Part shown: piece after piece, positions 43,700-53,900 of the stretch
How the letters are laid out: every line of letters begins with the position of its first letter
Numbering within the stretch: the stretch's first letter is position 1
DNA from: Neobacillus rhizophilus
GTDB taxonomy: Bacteria > Bacillota > Bacilli > Bacillales > Cytobacillaceae
Direction of reading: 5' to 3'
NCBI RefSeq assembly: GCF_018343535.1
Contig: NZ_JAGYPF010000001.1
Coordinates: 310,001 to 374,000, forward strand
DNA: 64,000 bases
Position numbers and translations under genes: made by a program
Notes under the pieces: model-generated
The model's input: the letters and a program-made list of their open reading frames with translations, nothing else
The model's database searches: none
Told to the model about the DNA's origin: nothing

Positions 43700-45355
43700 C
43701 TACTCTTCTTTTAATAATTTTCGCAATACCTTTCCGGATGATGTTGCTGGCAGCTGATCAATGAATTCTACATAACGTGGATATTTATACGCAGCCATGT
43801 TTTCTTTTGCCCAGGAGATTATCGCGTCAGGAGTCAAGCCTTCCTTATTCGAATCCTGCAGCACGACAAATGCTTTGACAACTTCTCCTTTAACTGGATC
43901 AGGAACGCCGATAACGGCTGATTGGCGAATAGCCGGATGTAAATTGAGAAGTGCTTCGACGTCTTCTGGAAAAATACTATAGCCTGAGCTTTTTATCATT
44001 TCTTTTACTCGTCCCATGAAATACAAATATCCATCCTCGTCAAGGCGTCCGATATCACCGGTATGAACCCAACCGTCCCTAAGCGTTTCGGCTGTTGCTT
44101 CCGGCCGGTTTAAATACCCCTTAAACACCCCGGGATTTTTCACGACAATTTCACCCTGCTCGCCTGCAGCCACTTCCTTACCTGTTTCGATATGAAGAAT
44201 ACGAATCTCTGTATCAAAAGTAGGGATTCCACAAGAACCAAACTTCACTTTATCCTTTGGCATAAAGGTGTCACATGTATGGGTTTCACTTAAACCATAG
44301 GAAGCCTCGTATAACGGGCAGCCCTTCGTAACCGCTTTCCATTTGTCTGAAAGCTCTTGCGTGACCTGAACTCCAAAGCTGGTGGCCAGATTGGTTGTTA
44401 AACTGGACAAGTCTCTTTGGGCAATTCCTGGAATTTGTAAAATGGCCCAATTCATGGGCGCGATGCTGTACCAATAGGAAACACGGTACTTTTCAATGGC
44501 ATCAACCGTTGCAAGCGGATCAAAACGGGTAAATAAAACACACGGCCGGCCTGAATAAACGGTTGAATTTAAACCCATCAACATTCCAGCAATATGGCAT
44601 AATGGAGCACTTGCCAATAAAATTTCGTCTTCCTTCATAACGTTTGAATGGGCAGCGGATGCGGATTTAAACAGGGCATTACCATACGTGAGCATAGCTC
44701 CTTTTGGGCGTCCGGTGGTTCCGGAGGTAAAGACCATTAACCCAATATCATTCCACAAATCAACTTGTTCCGTATGTTCGTAAGGATTTTCAGTTTGAAG
44801 GATCGTGGTGAAATCATCTGTTTCTGTGAGGTGTTGTTTTGGTACAAGCAATTCTTCTGGAAACTTCCATTCGGGCTGGTCTGGGAGAAAATCTTGATAG
44901 TTAGCAGTCACGATAAAGCTCAGGTGGCGGGACTTTTCCATCGCTTTTTTGACAAGAGGGTAAATTTCTGCACCAGCTATAATCCCTTCAATTGGTGCTT
45001 CTTCGAAATAATAGGCCAATTCATTTTCTTTAAACATTGGGTTCAGTGGCACAACCGTTCCACCCAGTTTTTGTATGGCGAAATGAGCAATAATATATTG
45101 CGGACAGTTTTGCAAATAAAGGGCGATGCAGCTGCCCTTCTTAACCCCTTTTTTATGTAAATAGCCAGCCAAGCGATTCACGTAATCCAAGAGTTGGCCC
45201 CAAGTGACCTCTTGTCCATAAAAAATATAGGCTGTGTCATTTGGGCGCTCGTTCCCATGCTGCTCTAAATAAGCAAAAAGCGGTTTTTCACCTTGTAAAT
45301 AGGTAAAGTTGGCAGGTACATCAGCTGGCCAATATGGGCGGATTTTTTCAACCAT
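43700..45355 (-). CDS. Acyl-CoA synthetase (AMP-forming, FadD/LcfB-like)
   Basis: The 551-residue ANL-family enzyme has the P-loop motif VFTSGTTGRPKGAMLTYGN, the adenylate motif DGWVHTGDIGRLDEDGYLYF and the C-terminal Lys motif LPATSSGKVLRKLL. It activates a fatty, branched or aromatic acid to its CoA thioester. GGAGG lies 8 bases before the ATG. It is the first gene of an operon with the carboxyltransferase, which suggests CoA activation followed by carboxylation. Confidence 0.88.
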   Translation of the reverse strand: MVEKIRPYWPADVPANFTYLQGEKPLFAYLEQHGNERPNDTAYIFYGQEVTWGQLLDYVNRLAGYLHKKGVKKGSCIALYLQNCPQYIIAHFAIQKLGGTVVPLNPMFKENELAYYFEEAPIEGIIAGAEIYPLVKKAMEKSRHLSFIVTANYQDFLPDQPEWKFPEELLVPKQHLTETDDFTTILQTENPYEHTEQVDLWNDIGLMVFTSGTTGRPKGAMLTYGNALFKSASAAHSNVMKEDEILLASAPLCHIAGMLMGLNSTVYSGRPCVLFTRFDPLATVDAIEKYRVSYWYSIAPMNWAILQIPGIAQRDLSSLTTNLATSFGVQVTQELSDKWKAVTKGCPLYEASYGLSETHTCDTFMPKDKVKFGSCGIPTFDTEIRILHIETGKEVAAGEQGEIVVKNPGVFKGYLNRPEATAETLRDGWVHTGDIGRLDEDGYLYFMGRVKEMIKSSGYSIFPEDVEALLNLHPAIRQSAVIGVPDPVKGEVVKAFVVLQDSNKEGLTPDAIISWAKENMAAYKYPRYVEFIDQLPATSSGKVLRKLLKEE

Positions 45356-45409
45356 CTTTCATTCCTCCAATTATTCTTTATATGAAAATTATGATTGGGC
45401 CCAAACATC

Positions 45410-45437
45410 CTAACCGGTTAGTATCCCCTTGGGGTAT
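45410..45437. promoter_or_regulatory. Two adjacent palindromes upstream of the acyl-CoA synthetase gene
   Basis: CTAACCGGTTAG (45410-45421) is a perfect 12-bp palindrome of the TetR-operator type. TATCCCCTTGGGGTAT follows at once. Their position 55-80 bases upstream of the start suggests an operator; no regulator gene is adjacent. Confidence 0.4.
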
Positions 45438-45600
45438 TTATTTACCTTTTCATAATTTTCTGATATATACGTACATTTTAATAGTAACTGAAATAGGTTA
45501 ATTGTTCAATCCTTCTATGATACTTACGGGAAAGGTTTCCAAAAGACGAACAAAGCGAAAAAAATATAAGTATATTATTCGCTTTTTGCAAAAAAAGTGA

Positions 45601-45628
45601 TTGATTTCTCCATTTACCGTGATATAAT
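45601..45628 (+). promoter_or_regulatory. SigA promoter of xpt-pbuX
   Basis: TTGATT and TATAAT are separated by 16 bases, with an extended TG before the -10. Transcription would begin about 15 bases before the riboswitch. The stretch 45438-45600 is otherwise AT-rich and gene-free, with a terminator-like hairpin at about 45552-45592. Confidence 0.65.
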
Positions 45629-45650
45629 TTGAAATGAATTCAATAAGGCT

Positions 45651-46458
<808 letters not shown>

Positions 46459-46459
<1 letters not shown>

Positions 46460-47769
46460 TGAAAAATTCATCACTTAAAACAGCATCGCTTGGAATTCAG
46501 CATGTTCTCGCCATGTATGCAGGAGCAGTTATTGTTCCACTTATTATTGGCGGTGCTCTAAAGCTTTCGAACGAACAGCTTGCCTATCTAGTTTCTCTTG
46601 ATATATTAACAAGCGGTATCGCTACATTATTACAGGTATGGCAGAATCGTTATTTTGGGATCGGTCTTCCGATTGTCCTTGGCTGTACATTTACAGCAGT
46701 AGGCCCGATTATTGCCATTGGAAATCAGTATGGCATGTCCTCCATTTATGGTTCGATCCTAGTTTCAGGATTAATTGTCATGTTGATTGCAAAATACTTT
46801 GGTAAACTGATTCACTTCTTCCCTCCAGTCGTAACGGGTTCTGTTGTGACGATTATTGGAACGACCCTAATTCCTGTCGCAATGAATAATGTTGCCGGCG
46901 GTCAGGGAAGCCCTGATTTTGGTTCGATTTCAAACATTGTGCTGGCATTTGGTACGTTATTATTTATCATTATTCTTTATCGTTTCTTTAAAGGGTTCAT
47001 ACGCGCCATTTCTATATTATTAGGCTTGATAGCAGGTACCGTTGCTGCAACGTTCATGGGAAAAGTTAATTTTTCCGCAGTTGGTGATGCATCCTGGTTT
47101 CATATGGTAACGCCTTTACATTTTGCAACTCCTTCTTTTGAACTGGCCCCGATCATTACGATGACAATTGTAGCAATTGTAAGTCTTGTAGAATCAACTG
47201 GTGTTTATTTTGCCTTAAGTGATATCACGGGCCGAAAGTTGACGGAACAGGATTTAGTGAAAGGGTATCGTGCAGAAGGATTGGCAAGTGTGATTGGAGC
47301 ATTCTTTAATTCATTCCCGTACACCACTTACTCGCAAAATGTTGGGCTTGTCCAGTTTTCTGGGGTTAAGGATAAGAGCGTTATTTATACAATGGGCGGA
47401 ATTTTAATTTTTCTAGGGTTTGTACCGAAAATTGCGGCGTTAACAACAGTTATCCCGACTGCTGTACTTGGAGGAGCAATGGTTGCTATGTTTGGGATGG
47501 TCATTGCTTCTGGAATCAAGATGCTTAGTAAAGTAGACTTTTCTTCACAGGAGAATCTATTAATCATTGCTTGTTCTGTTGGAGTTGGTTTAGGTGTAAC
47601 TACCGTTCCGGATTTATTTGCACATCTTCCTGAGAGTGTTAAGATTCTTACGAATAGCGGGATTGTTGCAGGCAGTTTAACAGCCATCTTTCTAAACATT
47701 GTCTTCAATGTCATTAAACCTGCAAAGCGGGCGCAGGTGCAGACTGCAAAAGGCTTAAAGGTTTCATAA
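46459..47769 (+). CDS. pbuX: Xanthine permease, NCS2 family
   Basis: The 436-residue protein has about fourteen membrane segments and NCS2 motifs: LGIQHVLAMYAGAVIVPLII, the substrate-site segment SLVESTGVYFA, and NSFPYTTYSQNVGLVQ. It imports xanthine with protons. It is translationally coupled to xpt (TAATG) and shares the guanine riboswitch. Confidence 0.95.
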
Positions 47770-47773
47770 AATA

Positions 47774-47806
47774 ATCAGACGGGGCTGCTATCGGCCCCGT
47801 CTTCCA
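47774..47806 (+). terminator. Terminator of xpt-pbuX
   Basis: AGACGGGGC pairs with GCCCCGTCT around TGCTATCG. The following T content is low (TCCATTTGT). Confidence 0.65.
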
Positions 47807-47853
47807 TTTGTCGCCTTATTATTACCTCTGTTTCCTGCACTTCTTGCTCTAGA

Positions 47854-48084
47854 TTATCTCGTATTTCCTGAACCCAATAATCCCTGATTACCCGCAATTG
47901 ATTGAAGCAGATTGCTTGCGGCAGTTATTGCCGAATTTCCTGATCCACCGGGATCCGTATTTCCGGAGCGTGAACCTGAAACGGTATTGGTAATCGAAAT
48001 GGGTGAAATAATCACTGCCCCGCCAAAGTTTACGATTCCTCCCGAAACGGTTCCGATGCTGATACCATCCTTGAATATGCCCAT
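47854..48084 (-). CDS. GerPA/GerPF-like spore germination protein
   Basis: The 76-residue protein begins MGIFKDGISIGTVSGGIVNF and has GGAVIISPISITNTVSGS followed by a Gly/Ser/Asn-rich tail. This is the pattern of the GerPA/GerPF family (SGGVVNFGD...ISP), whose members let nutrient germinants cross the coat. The gerP operon itself is not here; this is a single gene. AGGAGGGAGGGC precedes ATG 48084, so the longer frame to 48159 is rejected. Confidence 0.75.
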   Translation of the reverse strand: MGIFKDGISIGTVSGGIVNFGGAVIISPISITNTVSGSRSGNTDPGGSGNSAITAASNLLQSIAGNQGLLGSGNTR

Positions 48085-48212
48085 TGCCCTCCCTCCTTGC
48101 GCGACTGTCATTTTTATTAGAATATGTACAAGCATCGGAGCCTGTATATACGATTTCATCAGAAAAAAAAAAAAAGAGAGCGTACTTCCCCCCCTCTCTT
48201 AAGTGAAAACTA

Positions 48213-48683
48213 TTAACGGCAAACAGTCCTTCTTTCAATGCGGCATATCCACCTGTAATACCCCAATAATATGAGCAACAGAATAGGGTCTAAAATGGCA
48301 GCATGCCAAAGTTTCCACCATCCGTAATGGAAGTAGCCCCAAGGTTCCGGAAATAGAGTAATCATCTCGTAACATAAGATTGCAATCACAAATAAAATGA
48401 TATAGGAAGCCTTTTTTACATATGTTCCATTAAAGGGAAACCAGTTTAAAAAAATCATATTAACAGCTGGGACCACGAACAAATGAGGAATTTCGCCAGC
48501 CCAATCCACTTCTTTACTGAAATACCAATAGGCGTGGTATTTAAATTCTATAAAAACATCGAAGGTCGTTTGAAAGGCAATTGTAAAACACCAAATGTGA
48601 ACGATTTGATTGGCAGTTAAAACCTTGTTGCCTTTAAAAGCGATAAAATTAAAAATGAGGATGGCGATAATTAATCCGATCAT
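48213..48683 (-). CDS. CBO0543-family membrane protein
   Basis: The 156-residue protein has four or five membrane segments. EIPHLFVVPAVNMIFLNWFP and YFHYGWWKLWHAAILDPILL recall the aromatic-rich core of CBO0543 family proteins from Bacillus. The function is unknown. AAAGGATAAATG precedes the ATG at 48683. It shares family type, not obvious identity, with the protein at 1948. Confidence 0.7.
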   Translation of the reverse strand: MIGLIIAILIFNFIAFKGNKVLTANQIVHIWCFTIAFQTTFDVFIEFKYHAYWYFSKEVDWAGEIPHLFVVPAVNMIFLNWFPFNGTYVKKASYIILFVIAILCYEMITLFPEPWGYFHYGWWKLWHAAILDPILLLILLGYYRWICRIERRTVCR

Positions 48684-48839
48684 ACATTTATCCTTTTTTC
48701 ATTAAATTGCCCCCAAGGCCAAAACCTATTCATTTCTGTTTACAATATTTTTTCAGTGAAAAACATACAACAATCTAGTAATATGTTAGAATGTATGGAT
48801 TTTGTTGAAAAGCGAGAATTACGATAAAAAATGAGCCAA

Positions 48840-48946
48840 CTTAATGTTGAAAGTTTATCGCATACATTTGGAATGTAGAAGAATGGTCACAGCAAGCTGT
48901 ATAGAATCAAATCTAGTGCCCCTGTCAGACCGACAGGGGTTTTATC
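48840..48946 (+). ncRNA. Candidate small structured RNA upstream of phnD
   Basis: In this gene-free region four consecutive hairpins occur on the plus strand. They are TACATT-TGG-AATGTA (48863-48877), ACAGC-AA-GCTGT (48889-48900), TAGA/TCTA (48902-48915) and a strong terminator CCCCTGTC-AGACC-GACAGGGG (48919-48939) followed by TTTTATC. No plus-strand gene precedes it, so the terminator must end an RNA of its own or an attenuated phn leader. The promoter is not clear. The remainder of 48684-49087 shows no gene. Confidence 0.4.
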
Positions 48947-49087
48947 TATATGAATAATCGATACTAACCTATTGAATAAATCGATAAATTGAATTTATTA
49001 TGGACTAACATTTCCTTATAATTATGAAGGTTAATATTTTTTTCTAATTCATTTTTATGCAATTAACAATTGAGGTGGGTTTCTATT

Positions 49088-49990
49088 ATGAAAAAGTGGT
49101 TTTCTGTAATGATCCTGGTGATGATGGTATTTTCTTTAGCCGCCTGTGGTCAAAGCAATAATGAAAAATCTAGTGAAGGCAAGAAAGAACAAAAAACAGA
49201 ACAAGTGTTTAAAATTGGGGCCATTCCGGACCAAAATGCCGCCGACTTGCAAAAAGGCATGGATGCTGTGGCTAAATACTTAAACGAGAAAACTGGCCTA
49301 AAGGTAGAGTTCGTTCCTTCTGTTGATTATGCCGCTTTAGTAACAGGATTCCAGCGTGGTGAAATCAGCATGGCTTGGTTTGGCGGATTAACAAGTGTAC
49401 AGGCTAGAAACCTTGTCCCTGAGGCTAAATCCATCGTTCAGCGTCCGCGAGATGCTGAATTCCAATCAGTGTTTATCACCCAGCCGAATTCCGGGATTAG
49501 TTCCTTGAAGGATTTAAAAGGAAAATCGTTTACGTTTGGTAGTGAAAGTTCGACATCCGGCCACTTAATGCCACGTTATTTTCTATCCGAAGCTGGCATT
49601 GACCCGAACAAAGACTTTAATGGTAATCCTAATTTTTCCGGCTCACATGACACAACCTATAAGTTAATCGAATCCGGTTCCTTCCAGGCTGGTGCATTAA
49701 ATATTTCCGTTTGGGAAGCAGCTGTTAAAGAAGGGAAAGTGGATACAAATAAGGTAAAGGTATTCTATACAACCCCTCCTTACTATGACTATAACTGGAC
49801 CATTAATAAAGAGATCGACAAGAAGTTTGGCAAAGGCACAGAACAAAAAATTAAGGATGCCCTCCTTTCTTTCAATGGCGAGCCAAAAGAAATAGCCGAT
49901 TTGTTCCAAACTGACAAATTTGTCGAAACGAAAAACGATAACTATAGCAAAATTGAAAAAGTAGCCAAAGAACTAAAGATTATTAAATAG
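49088..49990 (+). CDS. phnD: Phosphonate/phosphate/phosphite-type substrate-binding lipoprotein PhnD
   Basis: The 300-residue protein has a lipoprotein signal with lipobox SLAAC. The PhnD-like domain follows: FKIGAIPDQNAADLQKGMDA, VEFVPSVDYAALVTGFQRGE, WFGG and TFGSESSTSGHLMPRYFL. It captures an oxyanion at the outer face for the ABC importer encoded next. GAGGTGGG lies 8 bases before ATG 49088; the six upstream codons are excluded. It begins an operon phnD-phnC-phnE. Confidence 0.9.
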   Translation: MKKWFSVMILVMMVFSLAACGQSNNEKSSEGKKEQKTEQVFKIGAIPDQNAADLQKGMDAVAKYLNEKTGLKVEFVPSVDYAALVTGFQRGEISMAWFGGLTSVQARNLVPEAKSIVQRPRDAEFQSVFITQPNSGISSLKDLKGKSFTFGSESSTSGHLMPRYFLSEAGIDPNKDFNGNPNFSGSHDTTYKLIESGSFQAGALNISVWEAAVKEGKVDTNKVKVFYTTPPYYDYNWTINKEIDKKFGKGTEQKIKDALLSFNGEPKEIADLFQTDKFVETKNDNYSKIEKVAKELKIIK

Positions 49991-50006
49991 TAGGTGTTTG
50001 TCATCT

Positions 50007-50768
50007 ATGACTTCAAAAATCATGATTGATGTAAAAAATTTAACAAAACATTTTGAGCGGAAGATAGCCTTATCTTCCCTTTCTTTTACCATTAAACAAG
50101 GAGAAATGGTGGCATTGATTGGACCGAGCGGCGCCGGAAAATCGACGCTGTTAAATTCAATTGCCCGCCTCGTACCTTTAGAAAGTGGTGAAATGCTCAT
50201 TGACGGGCAGAACATCTCTACTTATAAAAGAGGAAAAGCCTTCGCGAAAAAGGTTGGGGTTATCCGTCAGCAATTTGATCTAATCGGTCCACTAGCAGTG
50301 ATTCATAACGTTTTGGCGGGAAAATTAGCGGATTGGGGAACCGTGAAATCATTGATATCTCTGCTCGTCCCACAGGAAAAAGATGCGGCACTTATGGCGC
50401 TTGAACGTGTCGGTCTCACGGATAAAGCTCATGAAATCACCTCCACCCTTTCCGGCGGTGAGCAGCAGCGTGTTGCATTGGCTAGACTATTGGTTCAAAA
50501 ACCGGAAATTATTTTGGCAGATGAACCAGTTGCTTCCCTTGACCCGGCACGGGCTGATGACGTTCTGTCGATGCTCACTAAGATTGTTTCAGAGGATAAC
50601 CAAACGCTAATTGCCAGCCTACATTCAGTTGATTATGCACGAAAATATTTTGACCGAATCATTTCCTTAAAAAATGGGGCGATCCTTTTTGATTTACCGA
50701 CAGAAAAGGTAACCGATGAAATGTTAGCCGAATTGTATAGTCTAAAGGAGCATTCGAGCCATGCATAA
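50007..50768 (+). CDS. phnC: Phosphonate-type ABC transporter ATPase PhnC
   Basis: The 253-residue ATPase has Walker A GPSGAGKSTL, the Q-loop RQQFDLIG, signature LSGGEQQRVALAR, Walker B ILADEPVASLDP and switch His in ASLHSVDYA. ATG 50007 has TAGGTG upstream; the TTG three codons earlier is too close to it. It is 16 bases after phnD and overlaps phnE by 8 bases. Confidence 0.9.
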   Translation: MTSKIMIDVKNLTKHFERKIALSSLSFTIKQGEMVALIGPSGAGKSTLLNSIARLVPLESGEMLIDGQNISTYKRGKAFAKKVGVIRQQFDLIGPLAVIHNVLAGKLADWGTVKSLISLLVPQEKDAALMALERVGLTDKAHEITSTLSGGEQQRVALARLLVQKPEIILADEPVASLDPARADDVLSMLTKIVSEDNQTLIASLHSVDYARKYFDRIISLKNGAILFDLPTEKVTDEMLAELYSLKEHSSHA

Positions 50769-52401
50769 ATGGAAAACCTCCTTTCGGCTCCATAAACGAT
50801 TTATTCTTTCATTGATTTTGCTGGCAGTTTTCGGATGGAGTTTGTTTGCGGTTAAATGGGATGCGGATGAGGTGTACCATGCTGGCGGGATTCCAACATT
50901 GGGGCAAATTTTTAAAGGCCTCTTTCAACCGGATTTGAGTCCTGAAGTATTATCGAAAGGTCTTGAAGCCGCCTGGATTACTTTGGCCTATGCCGTAGCT
51001 GGAATGTCTTTAGCCATTATTTATGCTTTTATTGTCGGTGTCCTCGCATCGGGGACGTTAACATCTTCACGGGCAGCTAGACTGGCCAATAAAGTATTTT
51101 TCAGAGGAATATTAGGATTTACCCGTTCGATTCACGAACTGGTTTGGGCGTGGCTGTTCGTGGCTGCCATCGGTTTCTCACCGTTTGCTGCCATATTTGC
51201 CTTAGCAATTCCTTACGGCGGGATTCTTGGACGAATTTTCGCCGATATGCTAAATGATGTACCCAAAGAGCCAATAAAGGCTTTATGGGCAGCCGGAGCC
51301 TCCAAACTTGAGGTCCTCTTTTACGGGTATTTACCGTTAGTTAGGGCTGATATGATTAGTTATACGATGTACCGTTTTGAATGCTCGATTCGTTCTTCGG
51401 CAATTATGAGCTTTGTCGGCCTCGGCGGTCTGGGCTATCAAATTCAGCTTTCGCTGGCCGATTTGAAATACGACCAAGTTTGGACCTATGTATTTTATTT
51501 GATTGCCTTGGTTGTACTTGTAGATATTTGGAGTAATTTTGTCCGTAAAGGCTTAACAGATCGAAAGCGCCGTCGCGGTTTCAGTACAGGATGGCGTGCC
51601 TCTCTTTTGGCTGCATTGCTAATTGCAGGTTCGTGGATATATATTTATTTTATCGACCATGCCGATATATCTGACCTATTCTCTGATCAAAATGCGGAAT
51701 ACGCGGGAAAGTTTTTCGGCGGATTAATAGGTTTAAATGAAAACAATCCTGCGTTTTTCGATGCCGAAAGCTGGGCTTCTGCGTTAAAACTGACCTATGA
51801 GACGCTGGAAATGAGCGTAATGGCGATTGGGTTTTCGACCATTGCAGCCTGTTTAACGGTGATTCCAGCGGCGCGTAATATTGCGAGCGGTAACCTGACC
51901 ATTTCGAAAAAATGGTACAATTGGCCGCTATACGGTCTGGTCCGTCTCGTTTATATTTTTTCCCGTTCCGTTCCGGAATTGGTCTGGGCGATGATGATTA
52001 TTTTCATTTTAAAACCGGGTATTTTGCCAGGCGCACTTGCCCTTGCTTTGCACAATTTCGGAATCCTTGGGAAGCTATGGGCAGAGGTAATTGAGGATAT
52101 GGATCCAAGGCCGATTCGCAACTTGGCTGCATCTGGTGCCTCTAAGATTGAGACATTGTTTTACGGGATTCTTCCCATTGTTATGCCAAGGTTTCTGACC
52201 TATGTGTTATATCGGTGGGAAGTAATTATGAGGACCACGATTGTCGTTGGATTCGTTGGTGCAGGCGGTCTAGGCATGGATTTTAAACTAGCCATGAGCT
52301 ATTTCCAATACACGCAGATTACCCTGCTGCTGCTTTGCTATATGATTCTTGTTGTCATCGCGGACTTTGCATCGGAAAGTACTCGGAAAACAGTGAAATA
52401 G
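50761..52401 (+). CDS. phnE: Fused double permease of the phosphonate-type ABC transporter (PhnE-PhnE)
   Basis: The 546-residue protein is two homologous PhnE-type permease domains in one chain (about 1-275 and 290-546). Each has its own EAA loop and following motif: GASKLEVLFYGYLPLVRAD...FVGLGGLGYQ and GASKIETLFYGILPIVMPR...FVGAGGLGMD. Usually two PhnE copies or a homodimer serve this role. AAGGAG is within phnC, 10 bases before the ATG. No C-P lyase or phosphonatase genes follow. Confidence 0.9.
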   Translation: MHKWKTSFRLHKRFILSLILLAVFGWSLFAVKWDADEVYHAGGIPTLGQIFKGLFQPDLSPEVLSKGLEAAWITLAYAVAGMSLAIIYAFIVGVLASGTLTSSRAARLANKVFFRGILGFTRSIHELVWAWLFVAAIGFSPFAAIFALAIPYGGILGRIFADMLNDVPKEPIKALWAAGASKLEVLFYGYLPLVRADMISYTMYRFECSIRSSAIMSFVGLGGLGYQIQLSLADLKYDQVWTYVFYLIALVVLVDIWSNFVRKGLTDRKRRRGFSTGWRASLLAALLIAGSWIYIYFIDHADISDLFSDQNAEYAGKFFGGLIGLNENNPAFFDAESWASALKLTYETLEMSVMAIGFSTIAACLTVIPAARNIASGNLTISKKWYNWPLYGLVRLVYIFSRSVPELVWAMMIIFILKPGILPGALALALHNFGILGKLWAEVIEDMDPRPIRNLAASGASKIETLFYGILPIVMPRFLTYVLYRWEVIMRTTIVVGFVGAGGLGMDFKLAMSYFQYTQITLLLLCYMILVVIADFASESTRKTVK

Positions 52402-52420
52402 AGAGAATATTATACACAAA

Positions 52421-52456
52421 ACGGCCGCTCGATCATTGGATCGGCGGCTTTTTTGG
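52421..52456 (+). terminator. Terminator of phnDCE
   Basis: GCCGCTCGATC pairs with GATCGGCGGC around ATTG, followed by six T. Confidence 0.9.
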
Positions 52457-52546
52457 TTAAAAACAATTACGTTCTATCATTTATACACCGGGCTAAACAT
52501 CTGCTAAAAACATTCTATCAACTAGCTAATAAACAGCTAGCATAAA

Positions 52547-53056
52547 TCAGCTTGGTTTTTTATGGTCTAAATCCTTCGGCTGCTGGGCCTTTCTCACAAG
52601 CTTACCGCCATCAAAATGTCGGCCATAGGTGGTTACGATTTCTGCCGCTTCTTCATAAGTCGGGATATGTCCGTTTACTTTCCATGTTAAAAAATAGGAT
52701 TGAACCTTTCCACTGTAAAACACCCAGCTAAAAAACTTCCTTGCAAAATTATGAATACCGCCAGTTCGGAACGAATTCATGTCTTTTCCTGCTTTCCAAA
52801 CGGTCAATGTCTGACCAATTCCTCCATCTAATTGCCCTCGCAGTTCAGCATACAATAAATTATCGTTCTTGCTCATCGCCTTCATGATCATTTGGTTTAA
52901 AAATCCATTGATTATTAGGCGCGGTATATTGAAATGTTCTCCCCTTGTGACCGAAACGACAGCTGCTTCCGGAAGTTCGAAGTTCCTATCCCCTAAAATA
53001 AATGCACCACCGTATTTATTATTAGGGTCAATCTGTTTTTCCCACTTTTTATTCAT
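52547..53056 (-). CDS. Hypothetical protein, possible dimeric alpha-beta barrel (DUF3291/ABM-like)
   Basis: The 169-residue soluble protein has segments NFELPEAAVVSVTRGEHFNI, GGIGQTLTVWKAGKDMNSFR and FLTWKVNGHIPTYEEA. The repeated beta strand followed by W-K/D-M-xx-F recalls monooxygenase-like dimeric alpha-beta barrels, but no catalytic residues can be named. It is a monocistronic gene; I do not recognise a named family. Confidence 0.6.
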   Translation of the reverse strand: MNKKWEKQIDPNNKYGGAFILGDRNFELPEAAVVSVTRGEHFNIPRLIINGFLNQMIMKAMSKNDNLLYAELRGQLDGGIGQTLTVWKAGKDMNSFRTGGIHNFARKFFSWVFYSGKVQSYFLTWKVNGHIPTYEEAAEIVTTYGRHFDGGKLVRKAQQPKDLDHKKPS

Positions 53057-53225
53057 AGTCCCTCATCCCCATTTTTTATTTTAGAAGAGATTATGCACCG
53101 TAATCATACCAAATTTTCCAAAATTTATAAATTAAAAATACGACTTTACTCCTACAAAACAGTTAATTTTTCCAAATCAGTTTATTGCCTTGTATAATAG
53201 GTTCATATGGAAGGGGTGGAATATC

Positions 53226-53900
53226 TTGTTTAAGGTTATGATTGTAGAGGATGATTTAAAAATAAGAGATATTATTTCTGAACACCTATTGAAATGGAGG
53301 TTTGAACCTAGTAAGATTACAAATTTTGAGAACCTGGATGAACAGTTTATGGTAGTCAAACCCCATCTGGTTCTGCTGGACATCAATTTACCAATCTATG
53401 ATGGTTTTTATTGGTGCAGCAAAATCAGACAACTGTCAAATGTGCCCATCATCTTCATCTCCTCTCGAAATCAAAATATGGATATCGTCATGGCAATGAA
53501 TATGGGTGGCGATGATTTTATCCAGAAACCATTCTCATTAGAGGTGCTGACTGCCAAGATGAATGCTATTTTGCGAAGGACTTACACTTATCAGCAAGAG
53601 GAAAAGGAAGTTATCGAACATAGGGGCTTAATTCTTAATCTAAATAAGGGGAATATTTCTTACCATAACAGCGAAATAGATTTAACCAAAAATGAGTTTC
53701 AGATTCTTTATTTATTATTGAAAAAGAAGGAAACCATTGTAACACGCGATGAAATCATGCAAGCCTTATGGGAAAGTGAAAATTTTATAGATGATAACAC
53801 GCTAACCGTCAACATCGCACGTCTGCGTAGAAAATTGGAAGATTTGGGTCTCATAGATTTTATCGAAACGAAAAAGCGGCAAGGATATATGATTCCATGA
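53226..53900 (+). CDS. Response regulator of a Bce-type peptide-antibiotic sensing system
   Basis: The 224-residue OmpR-family regulator has a receiver domain (about 1-120) with IVEDD, phospho-acceptor Asp in VLLDINLPIYDGF, and switch Lys in FIQKPFSLE. The winged helix has LTKNEFQILYLLL...DDNTLTVNIARLRRKL. It is most like BceR/YvcP. TTG 53226 has AAGGGGTGG 6 bases upstream. Its stop overlaps the kinase start by 4 bases. Confidence 0.9.
   Translation: MFKVMIVEDDLKIRDIISEHLLKWRFEPSKITNFENLDEQFMVVKPHLVLLDINLPIYDGFYWCSKIRQLSNVPIIFISSRNQNMDIVMAMNMGGDDFIQKPFSLEVLTAKMNAILRRTYTYQQEEKEVIEHRGLILNLNKGNISYHNSEIDLTKNEFQILYLLLKKKETIVTRDEIMQALWESENFIDDNTLTVNIARLRRKLEDLGLIDFIETKKRQGYMIP

Noticed and set aside
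45422-45437. TATCCCCTTGGGGTAT as a third CstR operator
   Set aside because: It resembles the ATACCC...GGGTAT core only partly, and the downstream acyl-CoA synthetase has no sulfur link; kept only as part of an unassigned palindrome pair.
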